This document shows, piece by piece, positions 1 to 12,710 of a stretch of 64,000 nucleotides of DNA. The position numbers and the translations under genes were made by a program. Origin of the DNA: Sinohyriopsis cumingii (Eukaryota; Mollusca; Bivalvia; Unionida; Unionidae); assembly GCA_028554795.2 (NCBI GenBank), contig JAPYKE020000552.1, positions 124,001 to 188,000 of the forward strand, read 5' to 3'. Numbering within the stretch: position 1 is the stretch's first letter; each line of letters opens with the position of its first letter. The notes under the pieces are model-generated. The model saw only the letters and a list, made by a program, of their open reading frames with translations. It was not told where the DNA came from and ran no database searches.

Positions 1-3000
1 ATGTATACTTTTTTTACGCCCCCCCCCCCCGCATACATACGCTTGACTTCCCCCTCCCCATATTCTATAAAACGGCCTATATGTTTAATCCACACAGAAA
101 CCATAAAGGATTAATAATATTAACGTGTTTAATAAAATATTGTCCACCAACGTTGAATGTCTGGCATCAAAGAAATATGCGGGGTAACATTAAACATTTG
201 TCTAGTGTCCGCCAAAATTCAAACTCCAACTGAACAGTCGAACAGGTTACGTATTAGACAAATTATTATGGAGGTTTCACCCCAACCCCGTTTCCTATGC
301 ATATGTACATTATCAGGAAAAGAAAAAAACATGTACTGTACATAAAATTTAATAAATCTGTAAGAAACTGCCTAATCCAGTCGTGTTTGGTTGTGTAGCT
401 GTTTCGCACTGTTTTACACGTGTATATTCTTGGCAATGGAAAATTTTGCTTATTTGCAGCAATTTAAATGTTCTGATCATGTCATTTCAAAGTTTATAAA
501 AGAAATTTCCTATTGAAATAATCACAAAACAAATCACTGACGTTTCCGTTAACTTTTCTGTGACCCAGGTTATCAGAGTACACGGTGGAAGAATTGGCTT
601 GTTAGAACCATTAGAGTGTCCTATGGGGCATGGCTCGGCACAAGCTACTGTAAAAACATCAAAATTAACTTGGTCTATATTAAATAACTTATTAATGATA
701 TGAAATCACTTATAGCTCAGTTTTTATGAAACATCAGATAATAAAACAGCATTTATTTGATATATAAAATATAACATTAAGAAATACCCGAGTACATGTG
801 TACAAAGGAGTGTAAAACCAGAAGGGGTCGCATCCTTGCTTACAATTTAAATGTCAGTCATACAGTAGTATAAAATAATAAAAGTATTATTTTTATACTA
901 AATGTATGACTGACTTTTATACTGTAATCAACGATACAAGCCCCTATGCGTACAACGTGTTTGCTAATAATTTACCCTTTATGGCGTCTCAGATAAACTC
1001 AACAGATGCTGGATGTTGACCTACAGTGTACATGTAGAATAGCACTTTTAAACCGAACAGACAGAAATTTACGCGTGGGCCATGTTCTCTTAGCAAGGGC
1101 CACGCTGTTTATGAAGAAAGTTATTTAATATTCTCCTGCAACACGTTTGCTCTTAAAACATTCTGACAGCAAGAGTGTAGACATTATTAAAATATAGAAA
1201 TTTCCAACACCAACATCTAAAGATGTTAATTGCCAGTACGAAACAGAAGACGTCGACGTGCTGTTAGGGAAGATTCAAGGATTATGAAAGACCGGTTCTT
1301 TGCTGAGAAAGAGGTAAGTTACTTTTTCTCATTTCTTTTTACAATTTTCGCATATAGAACGATCAAAGTGGATAGCCTGAATCATCGACATTATAAGCAT
1401 AAGCATAAATTCGCATGGTCGTTTAAAACTGAGCCAAGGGTTTGTTTCAGATTTTACTTAAAGATCAACCTCCCTGTTTCTAAAAATGATATCTACACCA
1501 CACTATCATCGAATATTTAAGACTTCCACAATTCAACTGTGCAACCATGTCTGGCTCTTACCCCCACCCCCAATAATAATGCGGGCGCCTCAGTGAGGAG
1601 CACTTGCGTTACCGATTGAAACAATATGTAGAAACATAAATGTTCTTCGTATTATTTTATTGCTGATTGGGTGGATCAAGATAAGCATACACGATTGAGA
1701 ACCAAATGCAGTAGCTTAATTCATGATTTTATTCCTAAAAGACATTTGCCCTGTCTGTCAAATATTTTGATTGGTAAATTTAAAATAGAGATTTAATTGG
1801 ATAAGGATTACAGCTTTTCTTAATGCTTATATACACTTATAGACTAGGACTCTTTTGCCAACCAAATCATTTTCTCATTTCAGTGCATTCTTTCTGTTCT
1901 GCATTGATTAAAAAAAAGATCAATTATACTAATTTTTATGTTTTTACAGATTAAATTTCATGAAGGTCACAAAATTTAATGAACACAACAAAGTTAGCAA
2001 TCATTTGAAAGAAGTGCAAAACACTGACAGCAACAGGAAGAAGTCAGACAAAACTGCATTGCCATGCTAGAGGAAATTCCAACTCCAGTAAAGGGTATGT
2101 ATAAGACGCTTCAAATCTTTTGATGTAATACACATGACAACATATGCATTTCAGACTCTAAAATTTGACCCCCAATACATTTTTTTTTTAAAATATAAAA
2201 ATTGGAAACCAGATTTTGAATTTCTTTATATATTGCAAATGTACATATTTTGGAAAAATGTATCCTAAAAGTTTTGGAGAAATCTTCCAGAGCACTGTTC
2301 CAGAAGTAGAGATGTCAATTTTTTGGAAATTTCTAATGTGTACCCATCATTCCTAACGACTGGTAACCAGAGTATACAATCAAAAGGAAATTGTATTAAA
2401 TGTGAAGCTGAACTGCTTTGTTGTAGGTTCACATGTTCCAACCCCAAAAAGAGCTGTAAGCATAATTATTACTAATATAAGTGGCAAAAATCATAATCTG
2501 AGAACAACAAGTATAAATTACATGCCATTATTACAGAAAACTGTATGAAAAATGTATATGCAGTTATAATTTTTGCCACAAATCAGCTGAACTCGTGTGG
2601 ATTAGTAGTATGGATGAGAATAGACACAAAAGAAATTGATAAATTATTTGTGCATAACAGTCATTTCGACTAGTGTACATGTCTACAGTAACTTTCGCGA
2701 ATCGTCATAAAGTCCATAAATGTTGATTGTTGTATTATCCTCAACCTGCCATGGTTCATCCCATAACGACGATCCAGTGCAACATGATTTTAAGTTTAAC
2801 AAAATCTCTTTTCTCTAACATTTTTCAGTTACATAACATCCACCAGTTGCATTGATACATCCCGGGTTATTTTTGTTGTTGTTTTTTCTTCTTTTTCTAA
2901 AAATGATATCTGGTGCCATTTATTTTCTATTTAAGCTGGACTGCTATGTGTGTAGTATCATAATAGAATGAATCTAGGGCAAATGGTTTCACATTCAAGA

Positions 3001-4159
3001 ACCTGTCTGTTTTCTTGGAACTGTTTGATGTAAAATTCATGCAGAAGTTATAAATGCATTAATTTTTATTTGATTTTTTCAAAACTGTTATTAAGTAGCA
3101 AACTTTTTTTATCTTTATATTTCAGTCTGTATTGTTGTCCATTACATTCATTTTTTGTCCTAACATGGTGGTATAAGAAGTGCATGTTACAACAGCCATG
3201 TTAAACCAGACATTCATATTGTGCTTAATTTTATTTGACCCAGATAATGTGACCAGGATCTGAAAACAAGAGTGTTTTAAGTCATGAGAAAAATGGCACA
3301 TGAACCATGGACAGGCATGAAGTTAGGATGGTCAGGCTTGAAATATCAGCGTTGATTCTTAAATAGGTCACTTAGAAAGGATTGTATTATTATACAGACC
3401 ACGTATGACAACTAAATTGTAAGCAACCATATGAGCCCCTGTGAACACTTTTTTTTAACAGGTACCCAATTGTTCGTTTTATTACCCAGGTTATTATCTA
3501 TGGGAGAATACCCAGGTACACATTGGCATCTTTATCCTGAAGTAGTCAAATCTGGAATATGCAACATGACTTGCAGGTATCTCATCAACAGTGCAGTTTA
3601 TATGTTTGCTACTGAACTATGGTAATTCTGTTGGTAGAGCTATTTGACTCATAGTCCAAAGGATGAATTTTCAGACTGGGTTGGCTGCATAAGTGTGTCC
3701 TTGGGAAAACAGTTGGCTCCTACTTTCACAGTGTGATAAAGTGCCATCTAATCCAAACTACAATTATGTATTTTGTCTTTACCTTGTAAAACGAATCTTT
3801 AAAAATCAACCTTACATAATGTCTCAAATGCTGTGATCAGAAGAAAAAAAACTTCTACCAACTTTTTCATCTCCATTTCAGGTTTCATTTTTCAGCAGTT
3901 CAAAACTCAGCCTGCTAACTTAAATTCAGTGGTCAACAGAAAGTGCATTGATTCAAAGAGAACAATCTCCAAGTGAAAATATTGTTGCAGACTGGCAAAT
4001 AATGAAAATCAGAAGCAGGAATGTCAATTACACATTTTGTTTGCTTCGAATTTTCTGGAACAGTGAAGAATGGTCTTCATGTGAAGCAAATTTCCAGCAG
4101 TATCTTTCCATATGACCTTAAAGTGTTTAGAATAAATGTGATGTATTAATATAATAGGT

Positions 4160-4184
4160 ACATACATACATACATACATACATA
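4160..4184. repeat. (CATA)n microsatellite
   Basis: About six uninterrupted copies of the tetranucleotide CATA in host non-coding DNA. Confidence 0.9.
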
Positions 4185-4328
4185 CTCTAGTTGTCTTACC
4201 TTATTAAAAGATCACTAATCGAACTCAAATTATATGCTTATGATTACTAGATTTGAATATTGATCTTACTCTGTTTAATTCTTGTATTCAATAAAAACTA
4301 AATACTATAGTTGTTTTTTGTTGTTTTT

Positions 4329-4458
4329 GCTCATGTGAGCAGATGCTGCTCACGTGAGCAAAATCTTGCTCACATGAGTGAGGTGTGGCTCACGTGAGTA
4401 GATCTTGCTCACGTGAGCGAGGTGTGGCTCATGTGAGCAAGGTGTGGCTCACGTGAGC
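4329..4458. repeat. 20-bp satellite with palindromic GCTCACGTGAGC core
   Basis: Seven copies of the 12-bp palindrome GCTCACGTGAGC, or one- to two-base variants, start at 4329, 4348, 4368, 4388, 4407, 4427 and 4447, so the period is a strict 19-20 bp. Each perfect copy contains a CACGTG E-box. Weaker copies (CTCACGTGAG) continue to about 4590. Spacers include GAGGTGTG and AGATCTT. It lies in host DNA; any function is unknown. Confidence 0.9.
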
Positions 4459-5885
4459 AAGATATTGCTCTTGTTAACAATTCCTGCACATGTGATTTTC
4501 TTATTAGAATCTATTTGCTCACGTGAGTTCTACCTAATTTGCATGTTAAATTGCACATGAGACTAACCTGAGTTAGATCTCACGTGAGAATCTCATGTGC
4601 AGAAGGGTAGGCAGTTTTGGTGTTGGATGTTCTTCAAAGATAATGCAAATCCCACAGTGGACATATGCAACAAAGACATTTACATCTCGTATCATCTGCA
4701 TGATGTAACTGGGATTTTTCAGAAAGTTACATCAACAGACAATGTCATTCAATGAGATGCTAAACTGGATTGACATCAATGGTTGGCTTGCCCCCAGTGG
4801 CAAAATGGAGCATACACTAATGTAGGATGTGTCCTGTGTGTCACATGTACTAATGTGTAGGTAAATATATTTTGGCTGTGTACTATTTGTTTTATTAATA
4901 GTCCTTACCATAACCTAGTTCTCTTGGATGTTATTTTCTTGGGCACATTATACAAACAAACAAAATTAAAATACTGTTGTTTTCTGTATGGTGATGGAAT
5001 AAAGCAAGCTGATTTGTAATCCGTAATCTTCATGGACAAATTGGAAAGTTTCGACCTGCTTATTCTTTTGGCAAATGTTTACTGTGACTAAAGATATTAA
5101 CTAATGCAAGTTCCAAAATACTGATTTATGATCTGTATGTTATGGATGCCCATCTCAGTGGGATGATCTCCTACATTGGCTTGGCTCTGAGCACAAATTC
5201 AGGTTTTTTAGAGCTTGCTAATTGTATTCATTAATGAATACAATATGGCTTATAGTGGTTGAATCAGAAACAAAATATAGAATGTAGGAATGAGTTTTGA
5301 TGATGCTCAACTTGATAAAATTGCTGCCTGAAACTTCCAGTCAAATGAATACTGGATAATAGTCATCCAATATTTAAGATGGAGTCCAATGGCACAACCA
5401 TGGCATATCTGAAAATGACTTATAATGGAGGGTGAAATATTGAAGAAGAGTTGTAATAATAGGATAATGACTTTATAGGTTAAGATAACCTGACTAATTT
5501 GCATTCTCTGACGGATATGTACTATTACCATAAGGACATGTCTTGGCATTAAAGTGAGAGACTTGTGAAGAAATAAGTTCTGACCAGACTTTTTTTTTTA
5601 CCTAGGGGCATTCATGTATAAATTTGGAAATGTCAAAAGCAAAAGCAATTGAGCAATTTAAAAGAATTCAGTTATTAGTTTCTATGGAAACAGAAATATA
5701 GACAAGCATTTAATGATCTTCACCTGAACTAATTTTTATAGTGGTGGACATTATGTAACTTAGTTAAATCTGGATTCAAATGATCATGAATTGCTTGAAT
5801 CAATCAATTTCATGTCAAATTCAAATCTGGACTGTGCACAATCTTTTGGTGATGAATTGAATCTCTCGTACAGAAATTTCTCACG

Positions 5886-6060
5886 GATTCCATATGGAAT
5901 ACTTCAGGAATCCGTATGGAAGAGATATGGACTGAAAAACTTATGGAATCAGACAATTTATTCCATATCAATTCCATAAGTACTTCACAGCAAGTGAAAA
6001 TTCCATGCAGAATAAAGTTGCAACTTTAATCCATATTAAACACCTTTTTCCATATGGAAA
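5886..6060. repeat. Degenerate array of TTCCATATGGAA-type palindromes (copy 1)
   Basis: Several copies of the palindromic word TTCCATATGGAA and decayed relatives (for example near 5886 and 6048) are scattered through about 170 bp. The same word recurs much more densely at 8995-9345, so the two stretches probably share an origin. Confidence 0.6.
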
Positions 6061-6899
6061 GCAGGCTCATGTATTATAGCATCATGGAAAATACCCTCTG
6101 AAGAATTAATAACCTAAACTATCTGATTCAAATAGAAATATTGTGGGAGTTAGAGTACATGTACAGGTCAGTGTAGCTGATGTGGAGGGATGAATATAAA
6201 CTCATATAAATTTGAAAAAACACAAGCATGTCAGTTTTCTGTAATTTATTTCCACAGATTTTTAAAAACAGACAAAGACATGACCCAAAAAGTAGAGAAA
6301 ATGTAAACATCATCAGAAAATTAAAATCTGGTAGTACAAGCATAGATGAATCTTTGGACTTAGAAAATGTTGTGCAAGGTGGATTTTGGGCTTGATCTGA
6401 TGTTTACTCTAAAAAATAATTTGTTTGGCTTCCTATTAAAATATGCTCTACAAAAGTCATACCCTAGTGAAAATGTGACTGAAATTTCAGCAAAATCACA
6501 GTGAACATTTTTTGACATTCACTCAAATGTCCTTTTTCACTACAATTATGGTATCTGAGGAGACTTTACCAAAATTTCTGAAAATATTACTGAAAGTTTG
6601 TCATTGAAATTTCACTGACTCTGCCAACATTTCTGAAAATATCAGTAGGAATTTGTGATTGAAATTTCACTAAGAGTTTGTCAAAAGTTCTAAAAATATA
6701 GTGATATTTTGTGATTGTAATATCAGTGACATTTCAATAAAAAATATCAATAAGATATAAAATTTATTTTTTGCTTCTTGTACAATTTGACTGATTTTCA
6801 GCAGCATTTATATATCCTTTTTCTGATAGCTGTTATTTTATTGTTTATTTTGGGCACAATAACTTCTTTCCACATCTTTCCTTGTTATATTTCTTTTTG

Positions 6900-7156
6900 G
6901 GGGCCCCGAGTGGCCAAGTGGTCTAAAGCGCTCTTCGTTACGGATCACTGCCATCTCACCTCTGTCTGCGGCGGTTCGAGTCTAGGATTCAGCCAATGTG
7001 GGTATGTGAGAAAGCTTGCCAGTAGCTTCTCGTGGGTCGGTGGTTCTTTCCGGGGTTTTCTCGGGTTCTTCCTCCACCATTAATACTGGCCGCCATGTAT
7101 AGCCTATCGTGTGCTGAAAAATGGTGTTAAACCCCACAACAACAACAACAACAACA
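6900..7156 (+). mobile_element. tRNA-derived SINE with (CAA)n tail
   Basis: The 5' part is tRNA-like: an A-box region (GAGTGGCCAAGTGGTCTAAA) and a B box (GGTTCGAGTC) about 50 bp later. It is followed by a GC-richer central region containing TTTCCGGGGTTTTCTCGGGT and a tail of CAA repeats. A 13-bp direct repeat ATATTTCTTTTTG flanks it at 6887-6899 and 7157-7169, which is a clear target-site duplication. The central region resembles conserved-domain SINEs known from bivalves and other invertebrates (MetaSINE/RUDI type), but the family name is from memory and unverified. It is non-autonomous and depends on a LINE in trans. Confidence 0.88.
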
Positions 7157-8385
7157 ATATTTCTTTTTGAAATTTTGCTGTTGTTATTGTTGTATTTTCA
7201 TTTAACTTAAGCTGGATTTAACTGCCCTCAAACAAGTTTTCTGGTTTTCCATTTTAAATCAGAATTTTGCTTTTCTCCTGACCTGAATCTGATTTTCCTC
7301 AATACGGACCCTTTGTTTTAAATATTGTCTCAGAAACTTTTTTTTTTAAAAATGCTCTATCTGGTCCCATTTCACAACAAGCTTTCGAATAAGTATTTGT
7401 TCCATTTATTATTTAAAAGAAGATCACTGTAAAGAGCTTTCTGATTGGTCAAAATTTTGTACTTGCCCAATGAATCGTTGCATAATGGAAACTGATGGGA
7501 ATGAGCATGCTTGCTAACCATGGCGATTCGAATTTTCGAGTGGGATACGAGATTGAATAACCATTTGAAACATGTGTGGCAATGAGAATAGCTTGAATGC
7601 AAAGTCGATGGGAATGTAATTGGTCAATCTGTACGAAAACCGAATGCCATGACTAGCATTTTGCTTTTTGTGCCATAAAGAGCTTTACAGTAGCAGCTAA
7701 CATGCTAAATAGGACAAGGAATTGAACCAGGATGATTTTGAGGTTATTTAACTCAAAACTGATTAACTTCCAGAATGAATTTAAGGAGGGACAACGCATA
7801 GGTCACTGGTGGGAATTGTTACCAAATACCCATGTCTATCAAAGATAGTGATATCTTTGCGTAATGTTCTTGGCCCACACGTATAATCATCTCTGAATAT
7901 CATGAGGCATTATTGTGTATATTATCAAAATATTCTAGGTGTGTTAGAATTCAGTGTAAAATAAAAGTAAATATATCATGATAACGTTTGCCACGGCTGC
8001 TTATGGAACAAGGACTAATTCAAGAGACCACAGCAGCATCATAGTTTGTACATTATTCAAAAATCAAGTATGCAGTACAAGTGACATAAGGCAAGTTCCT
8101 AGCATTTCTTCTTTTTATAATCAAATGGATGCTTTTATGTAATTTTGCATTATTTTCACAGATGAATTTTTCAATGCAGATTAATATTTGATATTTTATA
8201 TATGTTTATGTGTTCACAGTTGCCTGTGCATATGTTCCACTGGCTTGATACTTTGATTTGTAAAATCATTTATTTAGTGTCAAGCCAGATTCTTCACATC
8301 ATGTATATATTGTACATAACAGATAGAATGCCTCAAGGTAGATTAGTTCTGTAACTATCTCAGTTACCTTCTCTAAATAAAGTCA

Positions 8386-8405
8386 TTATTATTATTATTA
8401 TTATT
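8386..8405. repeat. (ATT)n microsatellite
   Basis: Six to seven copies of ATT in host non-coding DNA. Confidence 0.9.
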
Positions 8406-8994
8406 AACTCCCATATCTCTTGCCTTGGATGTCATATAATTACAACATCTGTATATTTGTTTTCATGCACACTTAATATCACCTTGGTTAATAAAGTCAT
8501 GTTTAATTCATATCCATTATTAATTTGAAACCTTCTAAAATGTCTGAAAAACTACTGAAACTTCAGTAAAATACTATATAATGATCAAAAGTTTAGTGAA
8601 GTCTAACAAATATTTCAGTGAAATTTTAGTGAGATCTCACCATATTTTCAGTGAAAGTTTTGGTCAAAATATTTGTGAAATCTCACCAAACTTTTTAGTA
8701 AAATGAAAAAGACTTAAGTGATGCCATCATGGATTAGGTTTTGTATGCAATGAAAGAAAATGAGGACAAGAAAAACCCAAGTCTTACTTGATAATGTCTG
8801 TCAAAATAATCCATTTTATAAAAAAATTGTGAATATTTATCATTGATTGCAAATAATGTCTAAGAATCATTAGGCAGTTTAATAGAAATCTGAAGCAGAT
8901 TTTTTTATGGTTTAGGCAGAAGCACTTAAAAAACCCGTCTGAAATCTGCTTTAAGTATGCTTGGAAAATTTTGTACAGGATGGACTAATACCAA

Positions 8995-9345
8995 ATGCCA
9001 TATGAAATATTTACAAATTCCTATGGACTATTCACAAATTCCATATGGACTATTGCCAAATTCCACATGGATTAATCAGTAATTCCATATGGATTATTGC
9101 CAAATTCCATATGGAATTTTAATTTTGTTCCATATGGACAACCTACAGATCTCATGGACTAATTTGCATATTTCGTGGGATTTTCCATAAGGAGTATGTA
9201 CAGAATCCATAACATTTCCATATGGATACACTAAAATCCATAAGAGTGGTTCAGCTATAGAATAAAAATGTCCATATGGATATTTCTGTAAAAGTACGTA
9301 TGGATTCCATATCAAATCCATGTGGAAAATTTTGTACGGGATACC
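8995..9345. repeat. Degenerate array of CCATATGGA-type palindromes (copy 2)
   Basis: About a dozen copies of CCATATGGA or TTCCATATGGAA and near variants are packed in 350 bp, at irregular spacing of 20-40 bp. It lies just downstream of the kinase hinge exon on that gene's strand. It shares its word with the array at 5886-6060. Confidence 0.7.
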
Positions 9346-9579
9346 AAATCTTTGATATAGAGGTTGACTAGAATTGTATTTCTGGTATATTAATACATGG
9401 AGTGCTCTACCAGCTGCAAAGTTGTAGATTGGATTTTTCACCAAGCAACTGTACATACCTTTGCCCTGATAAAATAATAAATATAGTTGTCCTATCTCTC
9501 TCTCTCTCTCCATAAGTTTGTTTGTCAATATCTTTAAATCCCTTCCTGAGTATGGTACATTTAAAAAAAAACACCAAAC

Positions 9580-9684
9580 CTCTTCAGGAATGGCCTCCTT
9601 GTTTGCCCGACTCTTCTGAATCAGATGCCCAAGATCTCCATTGGGAAAATAGTCCATCAGAATACAGATGTACATCGAGGAGTC
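9580..9684 (-). CDS. Protein kinase gene, hinge-region exon
   Basis: This 105-nt exon is bounded on the minus strand by a pyrimidine-rich acceptor ending in CCCAG and a GT donor after GAAGAG. It encodes 35 residues including MYICILMDYFPNGDLGHLI, which is the beta5-hinge-alphaD part of a eukaryotic protein kinase (hydrophobic strand, acidic hinge, G-D-L). It is in phase 0 with the exon at 12636-12710, and the four exons together read as one continuous N-lobe. The match is closest to NEK-like or STKLD1-like kinases, but I cannot assign the subfamily. The catalytic loop and DFG exons were not found. Confidence 0.85.
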
Positions 9685-12635
9685 CTGGGAAAAAGAATTA
9701 AACTGTGCTGAGTATACCTCATATAACATGAACCAGTAACAAAAAAGGATTCCTGAAAAAGATAATTAAGCATTAAAATATGGAATTAACCTCAATTAAT
9801 TTCTGCAGTAAAACTTGAATAGTTTCTTGGAAAATTGTTGCAAATGAATCAGTACTATCAAGTAAAATGAATGTGCTCTTGACTGCTAATATATTGCCAC
9901 TGAATACAATAGCATCAATAACTTGATGTTCCCTCCTTGCTATAATTAAACTAACTTTTACTGCTACTTGTTGCCACACATTTTACAAGCTGTCAAATCA
10001 ACCAGTACCATCATGTTAATTAATGCTGACCTAGTACTAATGAATTCAACAGAATAAATAATTACATATTCCCTTCTTGCTAAAATTTTATTATTCTTTA
10101 CCACTGCTTGTTTGCAGACATTTAGAAGCTGTAAAATAGCAGAGACAACATAATGGCAAGTCACAGTGCTGACAGATGAAATACATGAGATTGGACACTG
10201 GACACAGTAACAAAAAGGGAAGAGAAAACATGACTATGTTCAAGGCATTTTATTCAAGAGGTGGGACAAATTAGCTTTAATATCTCTAGTATCCCTTACA
10301 ATGCATTGACTAAAAGTATATCTGTATGAGGTATTTTTTACTTTTAACTTTGTTTATTTCCATTTAATAAAAGAAATAAATAGAAAGCACTCTGGAAACT
10401 TGTCATGTGTTCCACAGAATGTTCCACCCAGATTTATTTATTATTCTAAAATCAGAAGCCAATTAATTTAATTACATCACTTAAGTGTATGCTTAAAAAA
10501 AAATCATTAAAAATTCCAAAACTTATTTATAATCATAAAAATAGATTCAAGAAAAGTAAAATTTTCATGAACATTGCAAAAACTACAATACTGGCATCTT
10601 GCATCAAGTCCTAGCTGTAATTGTGAAGTTATCTCCCTTTATTACCTTCTGCTCCCATTTTCTTCTCATATTTCAGGTCTCACTGGATAGTTTCGTATTT
10701 TGACACCCCCCAATTTTTAAGGTAGAAGGCATGAACCTAATTATCACAAGCCTAGCATTTATAAATTCACACAGAAGCTAAATCTGTAATGTGGTTGAGA
10801 TTTACTTTGAGTTAGGCTTGGAAATGGGTTGGCTTGTTGGTGAGACTGCCTGTCACAGTTAGACGAGCATTGGAGATCAAATGCGTAACTTGGGCTGCAA
10901 ATGAGCAGCCAACTTGTCTTACATATTTACATGTGTCTGCTACAGAGGTAAATATCTAAAAATCTAGATGGTTGAGGGGTGATGAAAAGTATGCTAATTT
11001 GTTATAGTACTAGTGAACTTGATTCATGCATAAGGCACATACTGGTTCTTTTAGCTGCCTTGTCACAGGAAAATATTCAAAGCAGCTCTTTCCTCTCAAA
11101 AATGAATGTAAAAAGAGGGGTTGGTGGCAGAGTTGGTTCAGTATAAAAGTCACCAGTTGCATTAGGAATTAACCTGATTGCCGCAGTCAAAATTTCACAT
11201 GTATGCTTTCTACAAAAATCATTAGTTTGTTTTTATTTGTATCTTCAGTGTAAAATTATTCTTATTTTTCTGCAATAGGTCATTGTCAGATGAAAATTCA
11301 CCAGAGAAACTGTCCAGTGAGACCTCAGAATAACGTTCCATAACATTTTTAAAACAATTAAAAAATAAAACAACATTTTTAAAAAAATAATAAAACAACA
11401 AAATCAAGGAAATCTAAAAAACTAAAGTTTGTGAAGTGTAATCAGATTAGTCTACATGATTACACACAAATTATTAAATTTCAAGGTTCTGCATTAAGAT
11501 GCATTTTGCTGCAGACCAAGAAAGTACAACAACTCTTACAACGTCAGGTTGGCAGAGTGATTTATTGACATGCATATCTTCATATAATGACTATAACATG
11601 TATGAAGTTGTTTGGTGATCCTTTAAAATCTGTGTGACTAGTTGTGTTCACAAAATTCCATCAATCACAGTAATTAGTTAATATGCACATATTCAAATGA
11701 TGACCATATGATTACCAAGGTTTCATCCATCAAAACGTCTCAGACCAGTTAAGTTGTGTTGACAAGATTCTACTGTGCAATACATACAGCTGCAATACAA
11801 AGGCAATAACTCTATCTAATATACCAGAAGCATTTTGATTTGTTAGTTACGTGCGTTTCAGATAATTACTATAAGATCTACCAAATTTTTTGACAACCTA
11901 TTGCAAACTGTGCAACTCACTGTGTTAATGATGGCAATAAGATCTAAAAAATTTCTTGCTGACCCGTTTAAAACTTTAAAACTAAATTTAATGTGTTCAA
12001 ACGATTTTGCCATCACTGCTTTCAGCTGCAAGTCAATCAGAGCAACAATGTTCAACAAAAGTGTAGGTGGAAAGTGATTTATCAATACGAACATCTTCTG
12101 ATGATGACCATAATATTTACCAAATATTATTGGACATCTTATTGATGTCATAAATCTGATGTAAGTAAACATAAACTATAATGAAGTCATGTTCAATATA
12201 TAGTCAACATCCTTGACCTGGTCTTATCATGATACATTTACAGCCTACATGTTGCTTTAAAAAAACACCCCGTGCCCTAGAGGAAGTTGCACATGCCTGC
12301 TAATGTGAGTATCTTCTACCTTAAGCAAGCAAATTATGAATCAAAGAATTTAGATTTTTATATTTCAACAGCTTTCAGCAATATTTCATAAATATTTCAA
12401 CCATGTGTACAACTGTCAAATAATAATCAATACTGACCTACAGCTCAAAGTTCTAACTTAAGCCCATGCTACCAGGTTTTGAAGCAAAGTGCGACAATGT
12501 CTGTAACTAAATATGGGACTTGCAAAGAAATGCTGGTTTAATCCAAACACTATCTTAATCAAATATACTGGCTTAACCCATACACTATTTTAATGAGATA
12601 TATTATTCACTAATTAAAACTTTAAATTTTCTCAC

Positions 12636-12710
12636 ATTTTTCTCCCAGTGCACAAAAAAATCCCTGTATCCAGAAACATATGGATGGTAGAGATTTTGAA
12701 GAGATTCTGC
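12636..12710 (-). CDS. Protein kinase gene, alphaC-beta4 exon
   Basis: This 75-nt exon (25 codons) lies between an acceptor TTATTTCCAG and a GTGAG donor on the minus strand. It encodes AESLQNLYHPYVSGYRDFF followed by VHWEKN, matching the end of helix C, the conserved H-P turn and strand beta4 of kinases. Both boundaries are phase 0, in register with the flanking exons at 15530-15574 and 9580-9684. The whole exon is shorter than usual gene-finder thresholds. Confidence 0.82.

Larger units (their letters stand above)
1..9579. other. Host non-coding DNA (downstream part of kinase gene or intergenic)
   Basis: AT-rich sequence in which I see no open frame with recognisable protein similarity. It should hold later introns and possibly exons of the minus-strand kinase gene whose exons begin at 9580, because that gene stops mid-domain, but I could not find an HRD- or DFG-containing exon here. 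It does contain a SINE (6900-7156), a palindromic 20-bp satellite (4329-4458), simple repeats and degenerate palindrome-rich stretches, which are listed separately. Confidence 0.6.

Noticed and set aside
1240..1313. Possible host exon encoding an arginine-rich stretch with a GAG|GTAAGT donor
   Set aside because: The donor is strong but the acceptor is ambiguous, the frame has no start and I recognise no domain, so I did not list it.
9094..9579. Downstream continuation of the 211-codon minus-strand frame
   Set aside because: The kinase exon ends at a GT donor at 9580; the remainder runs through the CCATATGGA repeat array and has no protein character.
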